64,000 nt of DNA. Origin: Prorocentrum cordatum (taxonomy: Eukaryota > Sar > Dinophyceae > Prorocentrales > Prorocentraceae). The DNA is taken from positions 127,501-191,500 of the forward strand of contig CAUYUJ010016155.1 of NCBI GenBank assembly GCA_963575745.1, read 5' to 3'. This document shows, one piece after another, positions 1 to 10,250 of this stretch; within the stretch, counting starts at the first letter, position 1, and the number at the start of each line of letters is the position of its first letter. Under the pieces are notes generated by a model. The model was given only the letters and a program-made list of their open reading frames with translations. It had not been told where the DNA came from and ran no database searches. A program made the translations under genes and the position numbers.

Positions 1-31
1 AGGTCGGCGGAGGTTAGACGTACAACATTAT

Positions 32-732
32 GTGGAGGAGTTGGCTGATAAGTATGGAGTTCCTTTGTTCTACTTTGGAGTGGATTTGGCGTTCGACTAC
101 CGCTGGGATTTATCGGATCCCTCTCTGGTTGCTATGTTGCTTGAGATGGTGGAAGAAGGTATGATTGATATTCTCTTGGGAGCGCCTCCGTGTGCAACGT
201 GGAGTCGTGCTCGTTTTCGGTCTGGCGGCCCAAGGCCGCTGAGATTGCGAGACCAAGCCTTGGGAAGATCGGACCTGACGGAGCCAGAGAGGGCACGAGT
301 AACAGAAGCCAACGTATTGCTTTTAATTTCTTGGGGTTGTGTGATACAGTGGAACAGTATGGGGGCGCATACCTCATGGAGCACCCCAGGGACCCTCAAG
401 AGAAGCCCTTCCCCAGCATCTCGGACCTGGACGCGGTCAAGGGTATGCTGGAGAGGCACGGCTTGGAGGTGACGAACATCGACCAGTGCATGTACGGAGG
501 ACCGTCCCAGAAGCCGACGACGTTGGCTTCGACTCTGGACGGAATCGGGGATCAGGCTCTGCGCTGCGACGGCATGCACGTCCACGAGAGGGCGTATGGG
601 AAGAACACCGAGGGCATCTTCCGTTCTCGGCGTCTGCAGGCGTATCCTCCTGGTCTTTGCCGCATGATCGCCCTGTGCGTCGTGCGGTCGGCGATAAGGA
701 TGCTCAGCACTGGACGCGTGCCGGGAGGTTAG
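32..732 (+). pseudogene. Methyltransferase-like (C5-MTase-fold) domain of the DIRS-like element
   Basis: Frame 2 (32 to about 320) contains LLGAPPCATWSRAR, resembling the Pro-Cys catalytic loop of C5-cytosine methyltransferases. After a frameshift near 320 the reading continues in frame 1 with YLMEHPRDP, then IDQCMYGGPSQKPTTL and a CDGMHVHE segment followed by YPPGLC. The same arrangement (P-C loop, E-x-P, DQC-x-G, K-x-T, C-x-G-x-H-x-H, YPxxLC) is seen in dinoflagellate retroelement polyproteins, and partly again in this window at 19225-19490. Whether it has or had methyltransferase activity is unknown, and the AdoMet-binding N-terminal motif would lie left of base 1. The block ends at an in-frame TAG (730-732), with the frame continuing open beyond it. 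Confidence 0.7.
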
Positions 733-2031
733 ATCAGGACAGGACGGGAGAAGCCCCGTCATTCGAAGTGGACGTACGAGAAGGATACGGAGGGCCTCTA
801 CGTGCTGAATGAGCTCTACCGCCAGGGTGGCAGCGTGAGGCTGCGCCCTGGGTTTCAGGCTGTCTACGTTCACGTGGACGATGGCCTGAGCACCACGGCC
901 TGCCCCCGCGGAGGCTCGGCTAGAGACGAAGCTGAGAAGATGATGGAGAAGATAGCCGACGCCTGGGAGGAGGTAGGTTTCGTGGTGACCGAGACGGAGG
1001 TGATCACGGAGGGCTCGAAGATCGTGGGGTACGAGCTGCAGAGCTCCCCGCCACGCCTGAGGCTGGCCAGTGCCAAGGCCAGCTACCTGGAGGCGGCGCT
1101 CACGTGGATCCTCGAGACGCCTTGGGTGGATGTGGAGCTCCTGCGGGCCCTTGTGGGCGTGTGGCTGTGGGGTGCTCTGCTCCGCCGTGAGCTCATGTCG
1201 GTGCCCGCCGCGGTGTTCGACCTGATGGAGAAGAAGCAAGGTCGAGTCGTCCGTTGGCGGGCGTCGGCGCGACGAGAGGTGCGGATCATGCATAACCTGA
1301 TCCCGATGATGACCTGCGTGCTGGACCTCCCTGCCGCCTCCGTCCTCTTCGCGTCCGACGCGGAGGGCGCCAACAGGGTGGATCACGGGGGCTTCGGCAT
1401 CGTGGGCACGGCCGTCTCGGAGCACGAGGCGGAGAGGGTGATCGGTGCAGGTACCAGGCCTGGGCACACAGTCTCGAGACTCGACGGCACGGTGGGCCAC
1501 CTCAACCGCGCGGACAAGGAGCTGAGGGGACGCATTCCAGTTTCTCGCATCCCGCGTGAGCTGTTGCAGATCCCTCAGGACATGTGGAGTGACCTGTGCG
1601 CGGGGAGGTGGCGACGACCAGATCACATTGTTCTGGGTGAAGGCCGAGCTGTGGTTAAGCTGTGCCAGGGCCTCTCGTGCCTTGCGAGAGCCCGCGATCA
1701 CGCCATATGTAACATGGAGGATAACGAGCCTTTGGCAGCAGCAGCGGCGAGGGGGCGACCTGCGGCCCCGCATTTAAACTACCTGCTGCGCAAGGTGGGT
1801 GCACTTTCAGTGGCGACGGGCATCAAACTATACTTCCCTGGGTGGGCACCGCACATCAGACAGCAGATGCGTTGTCCAGGAGGAGGCAGCTCGGGTCGGG
1901 CAGGGCCGCGGCTCGACCCCGATCAGGCTGCCAGAGTGACGGAGAAGACTCTGGAAGTTGATCGGAGTGCTGGGCTGCGGTTTTCAGCCTGGGCGCTCCA
2001 GCGCAATTTGCACCCCAGCGGTGCAGGCTAG
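733..2031 (+). pseudogene. Reverse transcriptase (palm C motif) and RNase H of the DIRS-like element
   Basis: Frame 1 continues from the TAG at 730-732 through another open block ending at a TAG at 2029-2031. VYVHVDDG carries the RT catalytic Asp pair (codons 877-882). Only about 45 codons precede it, so the fingers and motif A are deleted. Downstream, FASDAEGA, LGEGRAVV and NMEDNE provide RNase H-like Asp, Glu and Asp residues in the expected order, and HLNRADKELRG lies between them. The domain would degrade the RNA of the RNA:DNA hybrid during reverse transcription. If translated alone, the open part could start at the GTG at 802, but the alignment to RT makes that an artefact of the upstream stop. 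Confidence 0.8.
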
Positions 2032-3172
2032 TGGGACGACCTCTTAGATGAGTTCAAAGATGATCAGATTGAACACCTCACGCCAGCAAAGTTCGTCAAT
2101 GCTGTTGCGTCAGTTGAGTTCTTCTTCCCTCGAATGAGGGGCAAGTTGTTGTGGAGCAAAGCTGTGATTGCAGGATGGGAGAGAAACGCTGGCATGAAAC
2201 ATACTGTACCTCTGGGAAAGTTGCCCGGCAAGCTCCTAGCGGTTCACCTGGGCTCCAGAGGTCATCCTCGTTTTTTGTCTCGCCCTCATCGTGCAGTGTA
2301 ACACGGGCCTTCGGCCCTCGGAGCTCTTGGGCATACTACCTGAAGATCGAGTCTTTCCTCGAGATCTGGGAGAAAATATGGGCTCGGCTTCAGTATCCAT
2401 GGCTCTGGCTCCGAGAACAGGTACCAAGCTCAAGAGGCCTCAGGTGGCCCGTATCTTCCAGGAGGACCGGGACATCATGGAGATGCTAGAGGGCATCACG
2501 AGGGCCACCCCGGCAGGCAGTCCGCTCTTTCCCTACAGCTTGGCCCAGTACCGCAGGCTCCTGAAGGACGTCGAGGGCTCCCTGGGTCTTTCCATGGGGT
2601 GGGGCCCTCACAGCCCTCGTGCAGGCTGGGCCAGCGACTCTCGAGCGGAGGGCATCTCCTTTGAGGAAGTGCGTGAGCGAGGAAGGTGGATTTCGGATTC
2701 CAGTCTGAGAATATACCTGGACATCATAGGTGCGAGTCACATCCTCACTCAGCTCAATACGAAAGGCTTCGCGCAACAGCTGTACCGGCTCAAGAGGGGT
2801 TGGAGCCAGTACTTCCCAGCACACGTTTGGGAAGCGCCTGGTCTTCACGGACATGGCGCCGAAGGGCATGATCAGAGTCACTGGGCAGTGGGTCATGGGT
2901 CCAGGGCCCAACGGAGGAGATTGCCGCCGCTGCCAGCGACGCCTGTCACGCCTGGCAGCTGGATGGCAGTGAGTGCGCCAGCCTCAAGGGCCACGTCGAG
3001 GACGGCGTCGACAGGGGCAGTCTCAATGGTGCTCACGCCGCCCAAGAGCAAGTCCCCTGGAGTACCTCCGCCGCCCATGACTCTCTCGGCAGTGCCTACG
3101 GACGAGGCAAGCACCCTCCTGCCGCACACGGTGCAGTTCATGCCCCAGCTGCAGAGACCTCAGCAGCAGTAG
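2032..3172 (+). pseudogene. Tyrosine recombinase (phage-integrase-type) of the DIRS-like element
   Basis: Bases 2032-2255 in frame 1 encode an N-terminal helical region (FVNAVASVEFFFPRMRGKLL). A frameshift near 2250 moves the path to frame 2, giving NTGLRPSELLGI with the box I Arg, then GPHSPRAG with the box II His (2609-2611) and Arg (2618-2620), GRW, and the nucleophile Tyr in LRIYLDII (codon 2714-2716). All four signature residues of the tyrosine recombinase family are therefore present. Product role: integration and excision of the DNA copy by strand exchange. After about 2860 the reading (Ser/Pro/Ala-rich, to the TAG at 3170-3172) has no recognisable domain. Confidence 0.85.
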
Positions 3173-3193
3173 CGAGTCCAGAAGGTCAGTTAC

Positions 3194-4017
3194 ATGAAGA
3201 TGGCTGCCAACTGCAGTAAGATCCTGCGGCCTTGGTTCGGCCCTTGCTTCTTTCCCGCCATCATCCTCGGGGTGATCTGTGCCTCCATACCGTCGGCTGT
3301 CTTTCCTAACATGTCCAGGAGCGCCGAGGCAGCAGCAGCCTTGGTCGAGGATGTGGCAGGAGCTGGAGGTGCAGTGGCTTTGGCGCCCAGACACCTTACG
3401 TTGGCCGTCAGTGGAGTGGCTTTGTCTATTGCAAGGAATTCGGCATCTCTGGTCGACGAGGCCTGGTCGGGCATCGACCTGCTGGGATGCAGGCTCAACG
3501 TGACCGGGGGCCGCTTTGTCGTGGACGTCGGGGCCCGCTCGCGCCCAGGGATGATGGAGGAGCTCGAGCGGGGACTGCTGGTGGTGCCGGAGGCTCTGGC
3601 TGTGGAGCTGTGGAGTTCCATCCAGGCAGTGTCTCCCAGAGCGCCGTCGGCGGCCAGGACCTCGGCTCAGTTCAATTTCTCTGAGAGCTTTTTCATCTGG
3701 GACTGGGAGGTTATGCTAGTGGCTGAGGAGATCTGGCCATCCGCTTCTATTTCGCGAGACTGGGCTTTGAGCTGCAATGGGCTAACCCGTTATGGTCACT
3801 GACTGGTGCCGACCCTGGTGGAGAGCTCGAGCGCATCACAGCCCGAGTCAGAGATGCTATCGAGTCTGCAGTGGACGCGACGGCCATGAGATCGCCGCTC
3901 AAGGCACAGGAGGTGCTCCAGCTTCCCACCACTCGCCCGCCCTGGTGCTTTCGGGTCGGCAGAGGTGCGTTCGCCCAGTTTGAGTGGTTGAAGTACGCAT
4001 GCGGGTGGTGGCTCTGA
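3194..4017 (+). pseudogene. Unrecognised ORF downstream of the recombinase, frameshifted
   Basis: An ATG at 3194 opens frame 2, the frame of the recombinase C-terminus, just past its stop. The first 35 residues include a hydrophobic stretch (CFFPAIILGVICASIPSAVF) that could be a signal anchor. The middle (VDEAWSGIDLLGCRLNVTGG, VVDVGARSRPGMMEELERG) has balanced composition like real protein. At about 3735 the sensible reading moves to frame 1 (RFYFARLGFELQW, ELERITARVRDAIESA, FAQFEWLKYACGWW) and ends at TGA 4015-4017. It may be an extra ORF of the element or a host fragment. I do not recognise the family. Confidence 0.4.
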
Positions 4018-4455
4018 GTGGGCAAAGCCATATATCTTGAAGGTTGGCTAAGCGGAGTTTGGCACACTCAAGTTCTCAGATCGGATTGAAGTTTGGAGTT
4101 TGAGGAATGTCTCCCCGACTTGCGGGATGAGATTTCACTTCAGTGCGAAGCCCTCGATCGAGGGACGTTTGAGATTTTGAGTTGCAGCACGTCCGAACTG
4201 ACATCGAACGTGACATGATGGCTTTGGTCAATTCGTGTTCTGGTGCAAAAGATACAGGTGCTGCATCACATCGTGTGGTTCTCACTTTCTCAGGCTTCGC
4301 CTGTTGCACGTCCCTGTTGTACAGGCTCCGCCTGCGTCTCCGCCTCTCCCCCCTTTTCCTCTCCGTCCTTCCCCTGGGCCGCGGGGTCGGTGCCTTGGGG
4401 TTGGGTGGGTGGGTTCTCGAGGCTCTCCAGAGACAGGCTCGTCCTTGTTCATTGC
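4018..4455. other. No gene seen
   Basis: Mixed-composition spacer between the broken ORF and the TATG array. Open frames here are short, have no family resemblance, and run into the microsatellite. Confidence 0.6.
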
Positions 4456-4574
4456 ATGCAGTTATGCATGTATGTATGTATGCATGTATGTATGTATGTA
4501 TGTATGTGTATGTATGTATGTATGTATGTATGTATGTATGTATGTATGTATGTAGGTATGTATGTATATATGTA

Positions 4575-4611
<37 letters not shown>

Positions 4612-5275
4612 GTATGTATGTATGTATGTATGTATGTATGTATGTATGTGTGTATGTATGTATGTATGTATGTATGTATGTATGTATGTGTGTATGTATG
4701 TATGTATGTATGTATGTATGTATGTATGTATGTAGATATGAATGATTGCATGTGTGCATGCATGTATGTTTGTATGTGTGCATGTATGTAAGCATGTAGG
4801 TATGTAAGTGTGTACGGATGAATGTATGCATGCAAGCATGTATGTATGTATGTTTGTAAACATGTATATGTGTGTATGGATGTATGTATGTATGCATGCA
4901 TGGATGTGTGTTTGTGTCTATGTGTGTATGCATGTATGTATGTGTATGTATGCACGTATGTATGTGTATGCATGTATGCATGTATGTATGCATGTGTGTA
5001 TGTATGTTTGCATGCATACATGCATGTTTATATGTATGTATGTATGTATGTATGTATGAATGTATGGATGGGTGGATGTATGCATGTGTGTATGTATGTA
5101 TGTATGTATGTATGCATGAATGAATGAATGAATGAATGAATGTATGTATGTATGTATGTATGTATGTATGTATGTATGTGTGAATGCGTGAATGTGTGCA
5201 TGTGTATGTGAATGTGTGTATGTGTATGTGTGTATGTACGTATGTATGTATGTAGGTAGGTATGTGTGTATGAAG
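4456..5275. repeat. (TATG)n microsatellite, about 0.8 kb
   Basis: Nearly continuous ATGT/GTAT tetranucleotide with interspersed GTAT-GTGT, ATGC and AATG variants, followed at 5277-5289 by a poly-C run. It is open in all six frames because the unit lacks most stop codons, which makes long spurious His/Thr/Tyr or Met/Tyr/Val/Cys reading frames. Confidence 0.98.
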
Positions 5276-5411
5276 CACCCCCCCCCCCTTCGAATGGGGT
5301 TCTTTCCATACCAGCTCCTGGGAGAAGCACTCAGCAGCGCACTCCGTGTGCGCCCCGCGAAGATATGGCCGCCATGTGAGCTACGAAGTGCGCTCGCGGG
5401 CAGCCCACCCA

Positions 5412-5960
5412 CTCGAGTGAAGTGCGAGGAAGTCTTGGTAGAGAGCGCCGCTCCTGAGTCTGGAGACCCCCAGGTCGTCCCGTCCCAGAGTAAACTATGA
5501 GCCAGTATGGAACAGGAGCCATTGTCGTCTAGGCTGGGCATTCACACGACTTGAATGGATTGCGAAGACCCTTCGGGCGAAGAGCGCAAGTCCTGAGCGT
5601 GATGCCACATGTGACCAGGGCGTCCCGGGGTAGAGGGTGAGGAAGCATCGAGCGGGAGCCCTTGTCGTCGCTGTTGGGCCTCCACTTTGGCTCCATGGCA
5701 AGGGGGGTTCGAGCGACAACGCCGCTCCTCAGTCTGGGGCCCTCTCTGGCCACGGCGTCTCGGAGCAATGTGTGAGGAAGTATCGAACGGGAGCCGTTGT
5801 CGTCGTCGGTGGGCCTCCAACAACTTGGCTAAGTTGCGAAGGCGTCTCGAGCGAGAGCGCTGCTCCTGGTTTCCAGGGCCTCTCTGGCCAGGCCGTCTCG
5901 GAGTAAATTGTGAGGACGTACCGAGAGCCGTGGTCGTCGTAGTTGGGCTTCCATCAACAC
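5412..5960. repeat. Degenerate tandem repeat, unit about 137 bp, about 4 copies
   Basis: Unit starts matching G-T/A-GAGG..GTA/CATCGA.CGGGAGCC.TTGTCGTC are found at about 5497, 5637, 5772 and 5910, with spacings of 140, 135 and 138 bases. Part of an earlier unit precedes the first. Each unit also shares GCGCCGCTCCT..TCTGG and the GG.CGTC.CGGAGTA edge. Identity between units is moderate. Confidence 0.75.
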
Positions 5961-6084
5961 ACATTGGTCCCAAGACCGCGCTCGAGCGGGAGCCTCGGTT
6001 TCAAAGAAAATGCAGCCAGCGTCGATGCGAGAGCGCCGGGAACCAATTCCAAAAATCAACAGCAATTGTTCCGTGAGAGTGGGC

Positions 6085-6086
6085 AG

Positions 6087-6126
<40 letters not shown>

Positions 6127-6535
6127 CGAAACATGGCGACGACGGCGACGGCGACGGCGACAACAACGGCGACCGACGACCGACGACCGACGGCGACGGA
6201 TGGCGAGAGACGGTCGCCAACCGCGAGGCCTCGAAGCCTGGCCCCCCAGGGAGCCCGACGCGGGCCTCGAGGCGGCCGAAGGCCAGCGGCGTCCACGGAG
6301 GGCGGGGGGCAAGGCGGAGGACGACGAGGAGGACGAAGGGGACGAGACTAGAGATGAGGTATAAGGTGCGACAGGCGACCGATTACAGCGAAAGGAGTAA
6401 CATTGTATCTTTCGTCGAAACGAAAGTTTGGTCAGCTTTCCGATCCCCGGGCAAAAACGGCAGCGGTGAGGAAGACGATCCCAAGAGCAAGAGAAAGTAC
6501 ACTGCAATGACCTACGGCTCGAACCTGGTTCTCAA
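6085..6535. repeat. Dispersed repeat copy 1, with (GAC)n core
   Basis: Contains a (GAC)n/(GGCGAC)n trinucleotide tract (about 6089-6185), a GCCTCGAAGCCTGGCC block near 6230, and a block at about 6420-6530 starting CGAAAGTTTGGTCAGCTTTC. The last two recur at about 27128-27200 and 26750-26850, again next to trinucleotide tracts but in a different order. Bases 6536-6949 beside it hold no gene that I can support. Confidence 0.65.
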
Positions 6536-6949
6536 ACAAGCATGCCTGCGCCTGGCCGGCACGACTGCGCAAGCCGCACCCGAACCAACGAAGCAATGGT
6601 GAACTGGGATGAGAGGGCATTTTGCTGACCATCTCCCTCGTAAAAGGTTGCGCATTAGAGGGGAGCTGGGCGCAGAGAACCTTCTACACATCTGGCCCCT
6701 GCTTAAATTGCTTGACAGCTGAGGTTTCGAATGGAGCACGCAACTCTTCACTTGCATGCTCTGCTGTCCGAAACCTGCTGCCCCGTGAACACAATTCTTG
6801 GAGGCAGCACACTCACTGACACGCCTGGCTCGTAGCATCCCTCCCTCTTCCTGCTGGACTGCGTCGCATTCGCGACCACAGCTCGCGAAATGCGACTCGG
6901 CCGACGCATTCGCGAACACAGTTCGGACATGCGACGCCGAGTGGATTAC

Positions 6950-7324
6950 CCAGTGGCGTCGTTCATGTCCTTGTTGAAGTTGCTGTGCCTGGAATTCGGC
7001 ACCGCTTTCTTGTGCCGCTCCTCGCTCAACCTCACTCGTCGGCGCGATTTCCCTGAGCTCCCTGCCGACATTTCCCTCCGTCGCGGGGTCGGCCCTCATG
7101 TCGCGAGTACCGCACCGCAACATGTCGGAGACCTGTTGGGCGCGCAGCCGGTCCGCTAGCCACCATAAGTGGCCTACCGCACCATTATCCGATGGTGGCC
7201 AAACGCGGCCCATGACCAGGGCGGAGAAGACGGGCATCCCGCCCGCAACCAGCTCGGCAAACACAGCGAAATCTCCTTCCTCCCTCAGCCTCCTGATCTC
7301 ATCTGCTGGGGCGGGTCCGCGCAC
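6950..7324 (-). pseudogene. Copia-like RNase H C-terminus
   Basis: The minus-strand reading gives ADEIRRLREEGDFAVFAEL, then DNGAVGHLWWLADRLRAQQ and GTRDMRADPATEGNVGREL. The last matches the D-T-R-D-M-x-A-D-x-x-T-K-G-x-V-D-R-E hallmark ending Ty1/copia RNase H domains, with Lys to Glu and Asp to Gly changes. The open frame runs on to 6512, but residues beyond about 6950 look unrelated. Confidence 0.7.
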
Positions 7325-7369
7325 TGTCTTGCGGCGCGTAAAGAAAAACGCCAGTGGGCCATATTTTGC

Positions 7370-8850
7370 TCAACGTGCTGCGAGCAGCTCCGAGCCGAAT
7401 GGTAATCGACGCACAAACTTGTGTGATCGGCTCACAGCGTCGAGCACATGACAGCTCTGTTTACCAGCACTGCGACACTTGCCCAGACGCGTGCATATAC
7501 GGCGCCACGAAAGCCGCACCCTGTCTCCTCCTCACGATTGAACGAGCCGTCGCTGCGCACGCTGATCTGGCCTGCGCGCTCCATCCATCGCCAGGGAGGC
7601 GACGCGCGCCTTGGTCTTCTGCATGGCGAGAACGACAGAAGTGAGCTGCATCGCGCGTCTGATGGGCAGCATGTCCTCGGCCCGCCGCAGCGCGACGATG
7701 CAGGCGGCATCGCGGCGTTGAGACCTCCAGCCGGCCCGTCGGCCTTCGACTTGACGAGGTCGACGTGCACGACGGGGATCAGCGCGTCGATGCACTCGTC
7801 CTGTTCGAGCGTCACTAGACCATCGGCACTGCGGTGCTGGTGGGCCCCGCAGGTTGCGAAGTCGTCGTAGCCCCCCTCCACCTTGCCGAAGACGCTCTCG
7901 GCGTGGCCGATGAGTCGGTCGACGTGCCCCTTGCACCCAGCGGTCTTGAGATGGTCAATGTACTTGGACAGCATGAGCACTAACTCTAGGTCTCCAGCAC
8001 AGCAGGTGCCGGACGCCTCATGTTTGACCTCGAACTCAGGGACCCATCGTTTCGGCTCGGTGTTGAACTCGGGCGAGCGCGTGACCCTGGCGAGCTTGAA
8101 GGAGAAAGCCCCGGGCGCATCCTTGCAACCCGTGCCCAGCTTGATGCAGCGCAGGCACTCGGTCCACTCACCGAAGGACTCACAGCCTGCAACCTGCCGG
8201 AGGATGGCAGCACTGCCGGGCGACAGGGTGAAATTCACCTGTCGCGGTGCTTCGCCCTGCCCCTGCATCTCGGCATAGGACATGCCTTGCAGGAAAGCCT
8301 ACTCGACGCCCGCGCGCCGTCCTGCGGAGCGCGAGGACGCACGCCTGCAGGCCATCTGCTGCCCCACATGCTGCGAGCAACTCCGAACCGAATGATGATC
8401 GCCACACAAGTTTGCGCGATCGGCTCACAGCGTCGAGCACATGGCAGCTCTGTTTACCAACACTGCGACACTTGCCCAGACGCATGCACACGGCGCCACG
8501 CATGCCGCACCATGTCTCCTCCCCACGCTTGAACGAGCCGTCGCTGCACACGCAGATCTAGCCCGCGCACTCCATCGCCGGGAAGGCGACGCGCGCCTTG
8601 ATCTTCTGCATGGCAAAAACAACAGAGGTGAGCTGCATCGCGCGACTGATGGGCAGCTTGACCCCGGCCCGTCGCAGCGCGACGATGTAGACGGCAACGC
8701 GGCGTTGCGCGAACTGCGCGTAGGCGGCTGCTCCGAGTGGGGAGACAAGGAGGTCCGGGAGGGGGCCTCCAGCCGGCTCGTCGGCCTTCGATTTGACGAG
8801 GCCAACATGCCTGGTGGGGATCAGCGCGTCGACGCACGTCATGCTTTACA
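7370..8850. repeat. Tandem duplication inside the copia-like element
   Basis: Bases 7378-7810 and 8371-8850 are about 85% identical by eye in direct orientation (offset about 993, rising to about 1042 across a 50-base indel). The two copies are not equally complete. The left copy keeps the region encoding YIDH-type RT palm upstream of it. The right copy keeps LLVSPLGAAAYAQFAQRR, which the left lacks. Confidence 0.8.
7440..8283 (-). pseudogene. Copia-like reverse transcriptase, palm/thumb portion (copy 1)
   Basis: The minus-strand reading starts MSYAEMQGQGEAPRQVNFTL, continues with LELVLMLSKYIDHLKTAG and FGKVEGGYDDFATCGAHQHR, and then has LEQDECIDALIPV. This order is that of the Ty1/copia RT after motif B. 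The catalytic YVDD is YIDH here, so the second Asp is lost. From about 7740 to 7440 the frame stays open but the protein is no longer copia-like. Confidence 0.75.
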
Positions 8851-9339
8851 GGAAAGCCCTCGACGCCCGCGGCGACGCACACCCAGTCTGGGCGCCGAGC
8901 AACCTCTGAGGAAAGAATGCGCCGGGGCGCCCGTTTCGCCTCGCTGGCGAACGTCTCCAGAGCTCGAGCGCCCATGTCGCGGAAGCCTCTCAGCGCCGCG
9001 CAGCACCGGATTGTCCTGGCCGTTTTGCCGTCAGGTCCCGCGCGGCGCTTCCACTTGAACACGCGCCTCGAGCCCATGACGTTCCGAGCACCTTTGAAAG
9101 GACGTCGCCAAACACAAAACATATTGTGAGCGCCTCGAGGATGGCGACACCACCTCCTTGGACAACCCCGACACCTCCTCGTTGGATCGGATATCGGCGT
9201 CGCGCTTGATTACCGCGGTCTCGACGGCGGCATAAGCGCGGCCATGGCGAACGCGCCGGCAACATAGTTGCCCTCGTGGCAGCTCAGGAATCCCTCTCGC
9301 ACTCCGGGGTCCAGGCACAATTCCACGCGTTCCCCTCAT
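8430..9339 (-). pseudogene. Copia-like reverse transcriptase, N-terminal portion plus copy-2 C-terminal piece
   Basis: From 9265 downward the pieces KRDADIRSNEEVSGLSKEVV, then RNVMGSRRVFKWKRRAG, ALRGFRDMGARALETFA and RRPDWVCVAAGVEGFP follow the copia RT N-terminus (G-S-R-W-V-F-K-x-K, R-G-F, then D-V-x-x-A-F-L). They need frame changes near 9160 and 8870. The expected Asp-Val-x-x-Ala-Phe is now GVEGFP, so the motif A Asp is gone. The reading then jumps by deletion to CVDALIPTRHVGLVKSKADE and LLVSPLGAAAYAQFAQRR. Confidence 0.75.
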
Positions 9340-9412
9340 TCGCCCTCACTCGTCCTCTTCCTCTAGCTTGGCGCAGTCGTCTAAGAGGCGCCGCGCAGGT
9401 AGCGTTAGGTAG

Positions 9413-9520
9413 GACTGTCCCCCTACAGGGGGATTTGGGGCGATTCTGTTTTGGACAAAAAATCCAAAGAATCGCTCCCTAAATGAAAGTTCCTCCTGTT
9501 GAGGGACAGGCCCGACTTAA
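9413..9520. mobile_element. 108-bp foldback (MITE-like) element between integrase and RT
   Basis: Arms CTGTCCCCCTACAGGGGGA (9415-9433) and TCCTCCTGTTGAGGGACAG (9491-9509) are near-perfect inverted repeats. Inside them GCGATTCT and AGAATCGC plus TTGGACA/TCCAAA pair again, so almost the whole unit folds into one hairpin. It is flanked by AGGTAG on both sides (9407-9412 and 9521-9526), a candidate 6-bp target-site duplication. It sits exactly between the linker ORF and the RT start of the copia-like element. Confidence 0.7.
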
Positions 9521-9526
9521 AGGTAG

Positions 9527-10250
9527 TAGCGACACTGCACATGGATATGCTGACGCCAGTGCTGCGTCTCCAGGCGCCAGGGCCACTCGCGTGGCCGTCG
9601 GCCTCTGCTGGCGGCCGCGTGCTCGACGGCAGCGTAGACCATCTGCTGGCTGTCGGTGCCTTCCAGCTCCCGCAGCTCCTGGGCCAGCTCCTGGGCGCCC
9701 TTGACCGCCTGCCAAGCTGCCAGCATCACCTGTTGGATGTGGCTGGAGAAGTCGATGTGCGCCTCTTCGGGCATCACCCACAGGGCTGATGGTGAACCAT
9801 CCTCGGTGACGCTGGCGGCGTCCTCGGGGACGTCGATAACACAATCATCAAACGCCCTGTCCTGACCCTGCTCGGCTGCCAGCAGCCATTCGTCACCCAG
9901 GACAAACTGGATGATGCGAGCGCCCTTCCACTGCTCGCCGACGAGGCTGCGGGCGTCGAACCTGACGCCGTCCACGTGCAGTTAGCGGACGTCGCCGGGG
10001 TTCCGAGGAACCACCAGATGACCAGACTGCGGGCGCAGAATGGCCAGTCGCGCACAGAATTCGGGCCACGCACCGGACGCACGGCACGAACGTCAGGCTG
10101 CTGGAAGCATCTGCGGGACAAGTGGCGCAAGGCATCAAGGACATCAGGGCGTTGCCGAGCCTTCTCAGTCACCTGCTTGCCCTGCTCGACCCCCCAGTGG
10201 CCGAATGTCCGGGCTCCTGAGCCTGGCGCGATGCGCTCCATGAAGTCGCC
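9527..10250 (-). pseudogene. Copia-like polyprotein linker between integrase and RT
   Basis: Open minus-strand reading MDGVRFDARSLVGEQWKG, IIQFVLGDEWLLAAEQG, FDDCVIDVPEDA and HIQQVMLAAWQAVKG. It is acidic and of natural composition. A frame change near 9975 separates it from the integrase C-terminal block (upstream frame to 9774). No catalytic motif is seen. Position and orientation assign it to the copia-like element. Confidence 0.5.

Larger units (their letters stand above)
1..3172 (+). mobile_element. Decayed DIRS-like tyrosine-recombinase retroelement (5' end outside window)
   Basis: Four adjoining coding blocks on the + strand read in the order methyltransferase-like domain, reverse transcriptase palm, RNase H, tyrosine recombinase. 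RT plus a tyrosine recombinase instead of a DDE integrase defines DIRS/Ngaro-order retrotransposons, which integrate through a circular intermediate. The coding path uses frame 2 to about base 320, frame 1 to about 2255, then frame 2 again, and meets two in-frame TAG stops (730-732 and 2029-2031), so it is not intact. The N-terminal half of the RT is missing between the methyltransferase-like block and the YxDD motif. No terminal repeats are visible because the left end lies outside the window. I am confident of the class and not of the exact ends. Confidence 0.85.

Noticed and set aside
97-1773. 558-codon minus-strand frame opposite the DIRS-like element
   Set aside because: The + strand shows clear RT, RNase H and recombinase motifs; the antisense frame is open only because of GC-rich codon bias.
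4076-5541. Very long His/Thr/Tyr- or Cys/Met/Val/Tyr-rich reading frames on both strands
   Set aside because: They coincide with the (TATG)n array, which lacks stops in its phases; no non-repeat domain is attached.
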